Assembly: GCF_036324505.1 (NCBI RefSeq)
Contig: NC_086366.1
Span: forward strand, 17,314,927 to 17,378,926
Direction: 5' to 3'
From: Eleginops maclovinus
Lineage: Eukaryota; Chordata; Actinopteri; Perciformes; Eleginopidae
DNA length: 64,000 bases
This document shows, one piece after another, positions 11,891 to 33,784 of the stretch. The translations under genes were made by a program, and so were the position numbers. Under the pieces are notes generated by a model that saw only the letters and a program-made list of their open reading frames with translations, was not told the DNA's origin and searched no databases. The first letter of the stretch is position 1; each line of letters begins with the position of its first letter.

Positions 11891-12064
11891 CTCAATAACT
11901 ATTGGATGGATATTATATTTTGTACAGACATTAAAGCTGCTCATAGTATAAATCCTAATGGCTTTGGTGACTTTTCCTTTAGGGCCACCTTGAGGTTGAC
12001 ATTTGCGGTTTGGAGTGAAATCTCTCAACAAGTATTTGGATGGAATGTCATGCAATTTGGTGTA
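11891..12064 (+). repeat. Dispersed fish repeat, fragment A
   Basis: The segment contains CTCAATAACTATTGGATGGA, then TTTTGTACAGACATT. Further on are GGCTTTGGTGACTTTTCC, GCCACCTTGAGGTTGACATT and a second, related CTCAACAAGTATTTGGATGG unit. I recognise this as a family scattered through percomorph genomes. It covers the right-hand part of the family consensus as I remember it; the fragment at 53888-53996 covers the left-hand part. It encodes nothing visible. Confidence 0.6.
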
Positions 12065-14007
12065 TATATATAACACTCCCCTTGCTATAAATTGTAATAA
12101 CTTTATTAATTAATGACATTTTCATTTATAACTATCATCGGGACACAACTTTTAACTGACAAACAGCCTCAGTAATTGTGTTAAGTGCTAAATAAGAACT
12201 AGATTATGAACCTAATTAATATTATACCTACAACACATCAGCATGTTAGATTAAGCAGATCCATAACCCAAATGTCAAGCACAGCATTGCAGAGCTGCTT
12301 GCATGACATAGACTCCTCATCTGCTAGTTTTACATTTATCAATCTAAAATGTGATTTTCAAGGAGCTTATTCAACACTGTTTGCTAGATCTACGCTAATA
12401 CCAGGGTTTTTTTTACTAAATAATGTGGGATTTCTGTTAAGCCTACAGCACTAATTTTAAAAGTGAATCCAAAATAATTATCATACAAACAAGGAAGTTT
12501 TCACTGTAGGGCTCCAGACTTACACAGGCAGGAGGAAGTGGAAATAACACACAAACACAATGCTGTCAACCCCCTGATCAATCTGTGACAACTACCTCGG
12601 CTCCTTTTGTTAACATGGCACTGGGATTGGAGGCAGGTTTATTTATTTGGAGTTGGAGCTTTAAGGTTTTCTTATGTAAGATGCTGGCACACTGGAGGCT
12701 GTCAGGAGGTGACATGAAAGTGTCACAGCCATAAGTAGGCCAGGAAATTAGGACTGTGGGAATAAGCAAGTGAGTCTGAAATCAGCTCAGTGGCCTTGCA
12801 TTGTGACAGAAGATCATGTGAAGCTAAGGAAAGCGTGACTTTTTCCTCCTCCCTCAACCCGAGTCAGATAGAAGAAGAGATCACCCCAGGACAGGATTCA
12901 TAGCACAACTACATGCTTCTCAAAAATAGATGGTAGATGAAAACCTCTGACACATATTGAATTTCATGCCTTTATCCCATTCAGAGAGCTCCCCTTTTAT
13001 CCGAACCATGTCCTTTCTACAGATCAGGGACGCAGAGAAGGGCAGTAAGAGACATTTGATATAGGGATGACTTTCCCTGCAATATTTGTGACGTAGAGAG
13101 AATTGGTATACCCAAGTGGCTCAAACAAATATGCCAAACAATTACGTTACATGAATGTGGACATGATCTACCAATGTTTTGTTGTGTTATAATTGCTTTC
13201 AAAATTAAACGTCATCAGTCAGGATGAGTACCTGAGAGACAAGCAAAGGAGGCAGAAGCTCCTTTTACCCAGGGATCTCTGCACTCACAGGCATTGGGGA
13301 GAACCACTGTAATCCTACCAGCATGACATACACCTGCACCAAGGTCTCGTCATAGTCAGCCTTGCATAAACTGTCTCCACAGGAGCACATCGTCGGGCAC
13401 ATAGTAGAATATTTTCATATTTCTCCTGCATGTGGTCTAAATCTCATACCAGAAGATTTCTTGTCTTACAGCATCTTGCCAAAAGCAATATAATTAGATA
13501 TTGTTTACTTGCTAGTCTAGAATTAATCCTGAAAATAATGTTGATTCATAAGTATATTGACTATACTTACTGTTCATCATATTAATAACAGCCCAATTTG
13601 TTGCTGCATTTCATGAGAGCACACAAGAAATAAAATAAACAATGAAAGTTTGAAATGATACAAGTTTTAATATTATTGTCTCTTTCTAAGTTAAATCTTC
13701 CCATTTTGATTAGATTTTATGTCAGATTGACCTTGAAATGGTCCATATACTTTGACGCTCAATTATAATTATGATCTCTCAACCAGGAGAGATTATAGGG
13801 TTGATTGGATTTCTGTTTTAAAGGATATTTCTTCATACTAGGATTCTCTTTAAGTGTATTATATATTATATAATTATCATAATAGCTTTACAGATGTTGT
13901 GACCTACCCAAAAAACTCCTCACAAGTAGAAACCATTTTGAGTTTTTCCAAGTCTGTCTGTAACTTCACACCTCGAAAACATGTCTTAACAAGAACCCAC
14001 CACACTG
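12065..14007. other. Non-coding stretch, no gene seen
   Basis: Unique-looking AT-rich DNA. Open frames are short and lack splice context or domains. No structural repeat was recognised. Confidence 0.55.
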
Positions 14008-14135
14008 TTTTTTTTTTTTTTTCTAGATTCAAAGGCTTTAATGTCATATGCACACTAGCTATGAAAAATGGCAATGAAAACCTTAAGTCCCGAGCTCCTC
14101 CAACAATGCAACATAGTTATATAAGACATAAAACA
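14008..14135 (-). repeat. Retroelement 3' end, inverted
   Basis: A T-run at about 14008-14022 is followed by TTCTAGATTCAAAGGCTTTA and TGTCATATGCACA, then a CTTAAGTCCCGAGCTCC segment and CAACAATGCAACATA. Read on the - strand, this is a LINE/SINE-like 3' end closing in a TGACATTAAAG-type signal and an A-run. It matches a motif I know as common in fish genomes. The exact family cannot be named without a repeat library. Confidence 0.45.
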
Positions 14136-17100
14136 GCTGAGGCTGTGAACAAAAGTTAGTCTAACTACAGTATATGTAATTGGTACTTTTCAACTGGCTG
14201 TAACGGCTTTGGCTCCTTGAGCTTTTTTTTTTACAAAAGTATGCCTGTTCTGTCTTTTGCAGTGGTACTGCCAACTTCTTTTTCTAAATGACCTGTCTGA
14301 TTAGTCAATATGCATGCTATAAAAACATATAAAAAAGTGCTTATATTTATATTTGCGCATAGTCGAGGCACATCTGTTCTTTACTCTCATTACTGATGTG
14401 AGTGTGTGTGTATGGATTGAAGTATTTTTGCATGGAATAGCAGCATGATATTTCTGGCTGGTTAAGCTGAACATGTGGTAGTCCTCCTGGAAAGCTGACC
14501 CGTGTCTGTCCCTCTACAAGTTAATGTTGAAGTCAACCGGTGCCCATCTGCAACTGCTTCCGTTTTCTCTCCATCTGTTCCCCGTACTGCCACAAACACA
14601 AACGCACGCGCTCGTTTCATCAGAGGTGCTGCTGCAAGGTAACTGAACTGAAAAGCATAACATTTCCTATTCATCATTTTAGCAAGTACCTGTGAAATTT
14701 AGAACTTAGTATGCTGATGGCATTTACGGTTGATGGTGCATCATCTTCAAAGAACATAAAAGAGGAGATGCCATGATCAGATCTCCGCTAAGAGTCTTGT
14801 GAATCAGTGCAAAGTTTAATCTCACACTCTCCCACCTACCAGCTGCCACACCAGCAGCTCAGCGCAGTGTGAGACACAGTGGTTTTTATGAGCTATCGCA
14901 GTAACTATTGCAGCTTTTCTCATTCTCATAAACACATTGTTATAAACACAATAATGGATTTTATCTGCCACCAGTTAATATTTATACATGGTAAATATCT
15001 TAGACTTACAAGACTTTCCTCTGCAGCAGCACCTTCTTGTTTGAACAAAAACAATGAATAAAAGATCCTGGCGTAATATTTTCTTTTTCAAAATTGATGT
15101 TTGACCTCATTGTCTGCCATTGCTATCTTGATTTTATATGATTAACAAGTTGCAGATGTAGGCTTTTATCTTGCATATGAAGCATGATTTCAGCAGCTGA
15201 CTCCTCAGTTTTCCTCTCTATCCATGCACACAGGGTGAATGTAAATGGATTTGAACTTTAGCTGCCTCTCAACATCGCATTCTGACATATTGCAGGACCT
15301 ATGATGGTATGTCCCTGTCAAAAGAAATGGCGGTGCATGGTTTCAAGATTCATATAACAATGACAGTATAATGATGTTTCCGAAAACTCAGCTACTTCGC
15401 TATTGGAATGTCCTTTGTAAGATGCACTACTCAATACTTTATTATAAGAACAGGCCAAGGAAAAATTATCACCCTACTCTTTAGGTCCCACTAGTTTTGT
15501 TTCCAAAACCGATAGGCAATAGATAAGTTAAAAAAGGTTTGAAAAAGCCAAGGGCTGCAACCTGACCACATCCAAACAGAACAAAAACAATGTAAGTAAC
15601 TGTAACTAAATGAAGTGAATCATGTAGCAGACATAGTGCCAGACATTTTTCTCTGGAGTTGTTTGGGACCAAACAACTAAAGCTCAAAGGAGAATAGAAA
15701 TTGAACTTCCATTTGTCGAGTGGTCAGAAACAGAACTGCCAATAATCCTTTGTAGCTCCAAAAACTTGGTTATAAGGTTGTGTTTTCAGTTTATTCACCT
15801 GACCCAGAGAGGCACAACTTTTAACTTGTGCAGTTTAAGTTCAGGAATGCATTTATTTCTATGACCCCATTGTTTTTTGTTTGGTTGTTAAAATTACAGT
15901 TCAAATTTATTTTTTTGACATTTTAGGAATGAGCTTATCTTGCTCCAACTTTGAGTTATTTTACTTGAAATTGTTTCCTAAGTTTTAAGTGCATTTTCAA
16001 TTTCATTGTTGTGCCCAATTACTATCACCAATTTGTCACAAGGTAACCTATATTTTGGTCTGTTTCCTTTTTTTGTGAGAAGAAACCAATCCATCTAGTA
16101 TTCACAGAGCCTTCAGCTCAGGTTGGCAGACAATTTTGAGGCTTTTTTTTAACTGGGAGGCATATTTGGGTTGTCTTGTTGACAGAGCAAGACCAGAAAA
16201 ACACTGAATAACTTAGCAAAACATATGTTTTTATAATGTTGTCCTATTATAAAAAGTGTTATGAATTTTTACTTTTATATTTTCACACTGATTTTGAATA
16301 AAAGCTATGGCAGCACTGTTTACACCTGTGCTGTTTATTGGTGTGATTGGTAATAAACCACTTTACTTCAGTATTCAGTTGTCCAACTCAATATTGAAAG
16401 CCATTTGTCATGCTAACATCCATACAAGGACCTTGAAAGTAATTACCCTAAAATATAATGAAGCGTAATTGTTATTAAACAACTGAACAGGCAGCAATTC
16501 TTATCTCTTTGATGCATTTAAATTAATTTAGACATGAAAGACCAACCCAGTTGGCACTCTTGCCTAACAGACACCATATGCAAGGTGCAGATGATGAGAT
16601 GCTCAAAAGGTCCTTGTGTGGGATTATGAGTTTGTGGGTAGAATTTAGGACAGATTGTTGCTCTCCATTCCCTCTGGACATGACCTCCCTCGCTCTCGGG
16701 CCTCACAGACAGGCCTGTTAAGATGCAGGGAGAGAAGGGGAGCAGCCTGAGTGTCTGCTCAATCCATTTAAAAAAAGCTGGCTTCAGCATTGATTGACAG
16801 GAGGAGAGGTTACATCCGGATTTACCCTTATAGAAATACATGAGATTGTGAAAAAAGAAAAATACTGGGTTGCGAAATGGCTTGGCTTTGAATAGCCAAA
16901 TAGGGAGAAAAAATAAATGGGAAGCACAATGCATGAATTGATGGACTGATTTGAGAGGAAGATGGAATACATAAATGCTTCAATATAGAAATTCAATTTT
17001 GAAGCCAATAGAATCATTTTTCCAAGCAAAATGTTCCTCTGATAGAGTGAAAAAGACCATTCTTGTACACTTAAAGCCACATACTGATAAACACTTTGAG

Positions 17101-17999
17101 ATGATTTTATCACCAGACTAGATAAGTGTCGGGCAATGTCTGCACTGCATACATATATTTCCTACATTTTGTTGTGTTTGAATATATAATATGTAATGCT
17201 CCTCTATTAAATCCAGACAGTAATGAGAAAAAATATATTATGGCTTGAGGAGACTGTATTCAATTGGCACACCATCCTATTTATATTCCAATATACCTAC
17301 ACTTCTCCATTTACGCACATGACATGCGCCCAGGTTACCGATATTACCTGCCAGAACTCGTTTTTAGTTCAATACCACTAGTTCATCCGTGTAGTGGCCT
17401 TTAACATGTTGTGTTTTTTAACACATGTGAATCTGCAGCTGCTTGAAGTCGTTTAAGCCTGCATGTTTTGTGTTACACACATCTCGAAAAAAAAGATGAG
17501 TAAGGTAATGTCACTTCCAAGAGACAAACCTTCTAGTAGGTGGGTTTAGAGTGACATCTTGTGACATAACATTTGTATCCACAATCCTGTTCTAAAGAGG
17601 GTTAATGACCTGTAGATTATTCAGGAAGTTTCTCTCTGAGCTAAACTTGATGTTTTCCTGCATTTGATGACTCAGGTATTGACCCAATAACGTTGGAAAA
17701 TATCATAGCCTCTAATGAATTCACAGCAACGGAATAATCTGAGTATAGTTTATGCATGCAGGCACCAAAATAACAAGTACTTTTTATTAGTCCCAGTAGA
17801 AAGGCAGCCAAGGGAGCTTTTTCTCGTGTTTCATGGCAGGAATCCCGACAGAAATGACTCAATGTCTTGAACCAAAGCAAATTAAAAATTATGTGTCTTA
17901 AATGTAATTCCGTTCAGGTTTGGGAGGATTGATAACGTTTTTCGGTGTTAAGGAGGCTGCTTGGCTTCAGTGTGACAGACACAGGGGGTGATACGAGTG
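14136..17999. other. Non-coding stretch, no gene seen
   Basis: AT-rich, with the longest frames (16518-16934 and 16784-17113, both - strand) overlapping each other in different frames and carrying no domain. No tandem or inverted repeats of note. Confidence 0.55.
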
Positions 18000-18392
18000 T
18001 CATTAGTTTAGCGCAGCTCTATAGGACCCGGGGAGGCTGACGCTGCTGCTCCCTGCAGGAGAAACATGGACAGATCTGTATGCGCTGGTTCTCCACCGCT
18101 GCACTAACTGCACTACACATAACGGCAAAGGATATTCTTTTTTCACCCTAAAGGATAAGCTTTATCAAAGGACACTGCTTTGATTCTAGTTTCCAGTGCT
18201 CTGTTGTTTTTAGAAAGACGGATAACCAGGGTCTACTCAAGTCGCTCGATCACTAGTTGTAGGCTACACATTTTTCCACGGTTTTCATTCTCTACAACGT
18301 GCGCACCGAATAAAAGTTTTACGGAGTCGCCGGTATGGATCACTTCTGCTTTTAAGAGACAAAACCCATGCAGTAGCATCATTTTGGAAAGG
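18000..18392 (+). promoter_or_regulatory. Candidate promoter and untranslated first exon
   Basis: CpG dinucleotides are clearly denser here than in the surrounding DNA (for example in the runs at 18290-18340). The stretch ends in GGAAAGG followed by GTAAGT, a near-ideal 5' splice donor with GT at 18393-18394. A short upstream-type reading frame of 13 codons (MDRSVCAGSPPLH, 18066-18107) lies inside it, as is common in vertebrate 5' leaders. The next good acceptor with coding sequence is at 38693, which would make a 20.3-kb first intron. No clear TATA box was found, and the transcription start is unknown. A longer frame across the region (18180-18527) ignores the donor and shows no domain. Confidence 0.4.
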
Positions 18393-29029
<10,637 letters not shown>

Positions 29030-29040
29030 CCAACTTCGAC

Positions 29041-29440
29041 ACTCGTTTTTTAATTGGCTGCGGGAATGTAAAAGTTTGAGCCCTGCCTGTCAATGTGTGA
29101 ATACTCTAATTAACTAGAACCTTGGAGCATTGTAATCTCTGGATTTTTAGGGGTATCATAATGTATTAACTTTAATTAAGCGTGTGAGCTATGTGTGCTA
29201 ATTAGATGAATTTGCTTATTTGTTATCTGGAAAATATGAATACATTTTGCACAAGCCCAAATCAGTCAGTCTTGCTAATTACAGTGTGCGTGAAAGCTCT
29301 AATTGGTGATTGTGTGTCTGCCGCTCCTATCTGTGCGCCCTGGCTTAGGCTAATGTGTTGAAATCCTCATGAAGAGATGATGTGCTCTGCTGAAGGCTGA
29401 CAGTCCCGAGGAGCAGGGCTCATCGTCTCAGAGGCTTGTT
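29041..29440. promoter_or_regulatory. Candidate enhancer with clustered homeodomain sites
   Basis: Homeodomain-type cores are concentrated here: TTAATTGG (from 29050), CTAATTAAC (29106-29114), TTTAATTAAG (29171-29180), CTAATTAG (29198-29205), CTAATTAC (29275-29282) and CTAATTGG (29299-29306). That is six sites in about 260 bp. The segment has no simple repeat and no transposon signature. Such clusters are typical of conserved developmental enhancers in vertebrate gene introns. Conservation cannot be judged from one sequence. Confidence 0.35.
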
Positions 29441-30043
29441 GAACCACGTACATGTTCAGGACTGCTGCTCCTGTCTGTCAGCACAGAGACGCTACAAACC
29501 CACTGTGTTGTCATTATCTACCTGACTTTTTTCCCTCGTTCCCGCTCTGTGCCGATCTTTGCAGCTGCAGCTGTTTATCTCTGTATAGTTTTCATGTCTC
29601 ATATCACACAGTTGATCCTTGTCTGCTGTTTACTGAAGCATGAAAGTCTACCACTATGAGTTGACAGGCCAATGGTTCTAATGCTGCAAAGGGAAGGAAG
29701 AACTGCACCACCTTCACAGCTTTCATTTAAACTTTTCCAGCTTCTGATACACACAGTAGGTCTAACCCTAAATGGATTTTTTGACACTGGCTATTTGGCT
29801 TGAAGTTAACATTTGGACAGAAAAAAAGCTTCACTTTCAGCCCTACTTGCAAGTTTAGGAGTACAACATATTTATTAAATTTATTTTGAAGTACAACGTA
29901 CAATAACATATTTACAAGTCAGAGCTCCACAGGTCTCATAAGTGGGTTAAAGGGATATTACAGTGGTTACTTGATTTTAAATAATGTTATAATCACATTC
30001 AAAGCAGCAGAGGCTGAACTTTTGACTTTAGTTCCTATAACAG

Positions 30044-30070
30044 TAATAATAATAATAATAATAATAATAA
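30044..30070 (+). repeat. (AAT)n microsatellite
   Basis: Nine uninterrupted trinucleotide units of the AAT/TAA type. Confidence 0.9.
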
Positions 30071-33000
30071 TCAATAGTGTATTTACTTAAAAAAGCCATT
30101 GCTTTCTAGAACGACACAGAATTGTCTTCTGATCTGATGCCCCCATTGGTCTGGTGTCATCATTTGTCCTTCTAAAAATAATGATGAAGGTTTTGCACAA
30201 AAATGTAATTAGTTATGTTTAAGGAAATATCCTGGTTTGGGATAGAATTATAATTTGTCAGGTTTAGCTGATCTTCATCCTCATGGTGTAAATGGTGCTT
30301 TGTTGACCAAGCCATTCACACGACCTCCTCTTTACCTTGACTTTGTCGCTCTATAACAACGTCACCTGACCCCAGCTGTAGTTACTATGGCTACCAGCGT
30401 TCTTTGTCATTTGAACATAGACACATTTTGTTTTTTGGCAGTTACTGAAATGACTGATTACAGTTGTTCTTCTTGACAGGAAAGTCTTCTATCACTACAT
30501 CCTCCACACCCATAGTTTGTGACTTTCTGTTGAACCTTTTGGTGTCTCTAGGCCAAAGGCAGATACTTGTATGACATCACCAGGGTTTTTTTCTCAGACT
30601 TAACCACCTCTACAGCACGAAATGAAATGCAAACTGAGAATAATTAGTCATTACTTACTCTTAAAGTTCCTGTTTGAGTTCTGGATAGCTGCAGTATAAA
30701 GACAGAAGTGAGCATAAAAAGAAAAACACATTACATGTGATGTTGGGTTTGCATTTATCAGGGTTACCAAGAACAGCATTGATTTAGTTTCCAGTCACTT
30801 TCCCTCGATCTTCATTCCTGCACGTGTCAAAGTGCTATAAGATTTACCTTTCCTGTTTCATTTTAATTTACCTACTATTGTAGCCACTTTCTATATCTCA
30901 TTTATAATAATGTATTGGATTTGTATTCATTTCAAATGCTTATTGAGATATTTAAGGTGTCATGCGCAGAAAACAACCCTTTAAAACTATTATCACATAT
31001 GTTTTTGCCAAATAAAATGGTATTACTGAGTAACATGCAGGGATGTTTTTTCAGAATGAGCCATCAGACAGATTAAGGGTAAATCCTTTTTTTTGATTGG
31101 CTATTCCTGCTCTAATCATGTCATTATTTATTAGATCACTTTAGGACTGTTTCTCATACATTTTGCTATAAGTAGGATTTTGAGAAATGTGTCCATTTTT
31201 TACCTTTCAGGAAATGTTTTGATCATAGGCTGGCTATTAGGAGCAAGTTTGAAGACGACTAGCTTTACAATATTTTATTATAGCAGTGTGTTGTATTGCA
31301 TAAGTAGCTGTCTCACATCAAACTGCTCTAATGAAAACAAGTTTACCTTTACATGTAAAGATAAATGATAAATACAAATTTGCTAAACAGACACTAAGAG
31401 GTAACATGCATGTCAGATCATAAACAAGAGATTGTACTGTGGAAGAAACGTGAGAAGGAGAATATGCCTGTGTCCCAATTTGAAACACAAGGCTGCAATC
31501 ATGTTGTGTTCAGTCTGTTTGTGTGTTTCTATATTCAGTTTATTCAGCTTGAGGCGTTCTCTGACAGCTGTGCTGTAATGCGCTCCACAAAAAAAGAAAT
31601 AGGCTTGTGTGAAGTCAAAGACTGACTTGCACAACCACCAGTTTGACACTTCTTACAACACACAACACCAGGGAACTGCCAGGTGCAATCAAATTGTATA
31701 GACAAATAAGCTAAAGTAGCTGTTACTATGATCTGTACACAGACCATAAATGCAGAGGATGCCCAGACGTAAGTGTCTGTCACATAAGCCCCTCTGGAAG
31801 CCTTAGCTATTTATAAGTTTATACAGAGAGCAGGTTGAAATTCATAAGGGCATATTGGAGGCGGAGAGAGATTGCCAGCCACTGTCACTTACAGTGAATG
31901 AAGCCTTTGCTAGCCCTGTCCTCCAGAAAGTGCATCTGAAACACACTATTAACTTTCCTATTGCTGATGTCACTTTTTATTACCTTGTGGTTTCAGGTCT
32001 TTCCGAGTTGGCAGCCTCTACTGTGCTGCGTTCCAAAGCCAGATAGATGCGTATGTCAGAGCACAGAAATACAGCAATGATGGAGATATTATTCTGAGGA
32101 TTTAATTTGCCAGAGTGGGCTGGTAAAGTGCACCCTTACAGCGATTAATGCAAAAAGGCTGCTGCACTGTGCTTGGGGGAAATCATTCTGTGTCTTCAGT
32201 TTAGGAAATCTTACTGCTCTGTATTGCTACATAATGCAAATTACCATTTCTTTCTGATGTGCTAGCCTAAATAGCATTTCAATCCGTTTTATCTAGATTT
32301 TCAATTACATCCCCACAGAATGTTTGAGTGCTGGGCATTTTTTAAAGCCCAGTAACTTAGGAAATAGAGTGGTAGTGGTATCTATGTACTGTATATGCAG
32401 GGACAATGGAAGTGATACCTTGAGAATCAAAAAGAAGTGTTTGACTCTATAGTCTGACAAAATACTAAGCTGAGCTTCTTCCAGCTGATGGTGTAGGTGA
32501 GACTGATAAATGAGAATGACCATTTTAAGGGAAGAAGCTCATCAATTAAGACTAAAGGCACAGATATATTGGGTTATGTCAGATAATCTACTTAAGGGTG
32601 ATTCATTACAACTTTTATTAATGAGAAATAATTAATGACAATAGGTGTGTGATTGTGCCATAAGGTGTTACACCAACCACCCTGGGACCTGGCATTGCTC
32701 TGCGTATGGCGGAGAGTAAAACGCATGCTTTTGTGTGGCACAATAGTGAGTGGCATTTAAAACATGTGCTTTCTGCATTGTGCACGGGTAATTAACATTG
32801 CACAATCTACCTGCTTACAAAGCAACTTTTGTAATTAGAGTTATGATTGCAGCAGGATAATGACGGTGATTCTACAACAGATAATGACTGTTGTGCTCTT
32901 GGCAGTTGCTGCATTGTTTGTGCAGCAGACTTCTGACATATGGGACACAAAAGGACACAATAGCCAGGCTGACCGCGTTTGTTCCTGCTTGGGCAGACCC

Positions 33001-33520
33001 AATGACTGCATACAAATTACGCTGTAGGCCGTCCAAATGATGCCCACCCAGGGAAAACAGCCCAGACACATGAGAATGGGACCATAATGTAAAAACCACA
33101 GCAACGTTGAAGCTCATGGACTGTGCACCTGAGCAGGGACAAAGAAACTACAGCTGCCTAGTGCTCTCTGACTGCAATAATACTGCTTGATAGGGAGGCA
33201 TTTCTCACTGGGAATGAGCCTGTCTGTTGTGCCCTTCATGCTGCTGTAATAGCATATGGCTAAGTCTTTTAGTACAAAAAATATGAAACCATAACCTCTG
33301 CTTGCTCAGATGGAATGCTGTTGAATTGGTATTTAATAAAGCAATTACTATTATGGTAAAAGCTGATTTTGCCGATCTTTTAAAAACACATCTATATATT
33401 AAATCAGCGCTGAACAGGGTTGGATTTTTATATGGTACACTACTACAAAAAATCAAAGAACCACCCATCTGTCTCGTGAAAAAATAGAGTTGTCCTATAA
33501 AGAGATGGCAGAGCATCTGT

Positions 33521-33784
33521 TTAAATAAATCCAGAGTTGTCAGAGGTGGCATCTTGATAGGAGGCACTTAGGCCTGTGGCGTCCATGGCTGTGCAGTCGG
33601 TGGGGACAGGTCCATAGCGCAGACAGTGGACTAATCCATCACCGCCAGTGAGGGGGCCGGGGGCCAAGCGCTTGGCTTCTCCCTCCAGAAAATAATCAGC
33701 TTTTAATTTATCACAGATCACATTCATGAGAAGACGGATCACTGTAGGGAGGCCGTGTGTGACCGGGCCCATCTCCCCAGTCAT
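33521..33784 (-). other. GC-richer open frame of 87 codons, unassigned
   Basis: The - strand frame begins MTGEMGPVTHGLPTV and contains RLLMNVICDKLKADYFLEGE, then a Gly/Pro-rich middle, and ends DATSDNSGFI. Its composition is more protein-like than neighbouring frames and its base composition is clearly GC-richer than the flanks. A stop codon lies four codons upstream of the ATG, so any gene would be intronless, or the open stretch is an exon read from an unseen acceptor. I recognise no family. It could equally be a conserved non-coding element that happens to lack stops, or an old retrocopy. Confidence 0.2.
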
